5,452 bases of DNA, from contig JAFZLE010000377.1 of the NCBI GenBank assembly GCA_017551645.1, positions 1 to 5,452 on the forward strand, read 5' to 3'. Made by a program: the position numbers and the translations under genes. The DNA comes from Clostridia bacterium (GTDB taxonomy: Bacteria; Bacillota; Clostridia; Christensenellales; Aristaeellaceae). Of this stretch, positions 5,407 to 5,452 are shown one piece after another; position 1 is the stretch's first letter, and every line of letters starts with the position of its first letter. Under the pieces are notes generated by a model that saw only the letters and a list, made by a program, of their open reading frames with translations, was not told where the DNA came from and did no database searches.

Positions 5407-5413
5407 TGGACGT

Positions 5414-5452
5414 ATGCTGGACAGGGAACTGGACAAATTCTGGGAAAACGAC
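5414..5452 (+). CDS. Start of an unidentified protein (3' end outside window)
   Basis: Thirteen codons (MLDRELDKFWEND) are visible before the window ends. They are too few to name the protein. The start is well supported by the sigma-A-type promoter and the ideally spaced ribosome binding site. The charged, amphipathic start has no signal peptide character, so a cytoplasmic protein is likely. It is transcribed away from the nucleotidyltransferase operon, and the two promoters share about 100 bases, so joint regulation is possible; a link in function is not shown. Confidence 0.75.
   Translation, partial: MLDRELDKFWEND

Noticed and set aside
5277..5413. Riboswitch, small RNA or tRNA in the divergent intergenic region
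   Set aside because: Both predicted leaders are only about 16-22 bases and no extended pairing or tRNA-like arm pattern is present.

Overview
The window looks like chromosomal DNA of a GC-rich low-branching Gram-positive, most likely an anaerobic gut-type Clostridia member (Bacillota). The grounds are the strong AGGAGG-type ribosome binding sites, sigma-A-type promoters, dense gene packing, and proteins that resemble Firmicutes versions of each family. An unusual trait is heavy use of the ATA isoleucine codon in spite of the high GC content. The taxonomic placement is an inference.

Layout: (1) positions 2-2189, + strand, hold a three-gene run: the C-terminal part of a pyrimidine-nucleoside phosphorylase (5' end outside the window), a multi-spanning membrane protein that resembles a CPBP (CAAX protease/bacteriocin-processing, Rce1-like) protein but lacks most catalytic residues, and a diacylglycerol/lipid kinase of the DagK/YegS family. 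(2) Positions 2178-2257 hold two adjacent hairpins between convergent operons, the second a bidirectional terminator. (3) Positions 5276 down to 2258, - strand, hold a three-gene operon: a sugar-1-phosphate nucleotidyltransferase, an N-acetylhexosamine 1-kinase-like (NahK) anomeric kinase and UDP-glucose 4-epimerase (GalE). (4) Positions 5277-5413 are a divergent promoter region, and a new + strand gene begins at 5414 and leaves the window after 13 codons.

The minus-strand operon reads as a compact pathway. The kinase makes a sugar 1-phosphate (HexNAc or galactose), the nucleotidyltransferase turns it into a nucleotide sugar, and GalE interconverts the gluco and galacto forms. No GalT (hexose-1-phosphate uridylyltransferase) or GHMP-type galactokinase is present in the window, so this would be a pyrophosphorylase-type route in place of the classical Leloir set. 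The GalE carries Cys at the position of E. coli Tyr299, which predicts that it also accepts N-acetylated UDP-hexosamines and so fits a NahK partner. All four internal gene junctions in the two operons are 4-base stop/start overlaps (GTGA or ATGA), implying tight translational coupling. No mobile element, CRISPR array, tRNA or rRNA was seen, and no gene-free stretch exceeds 300 bases.
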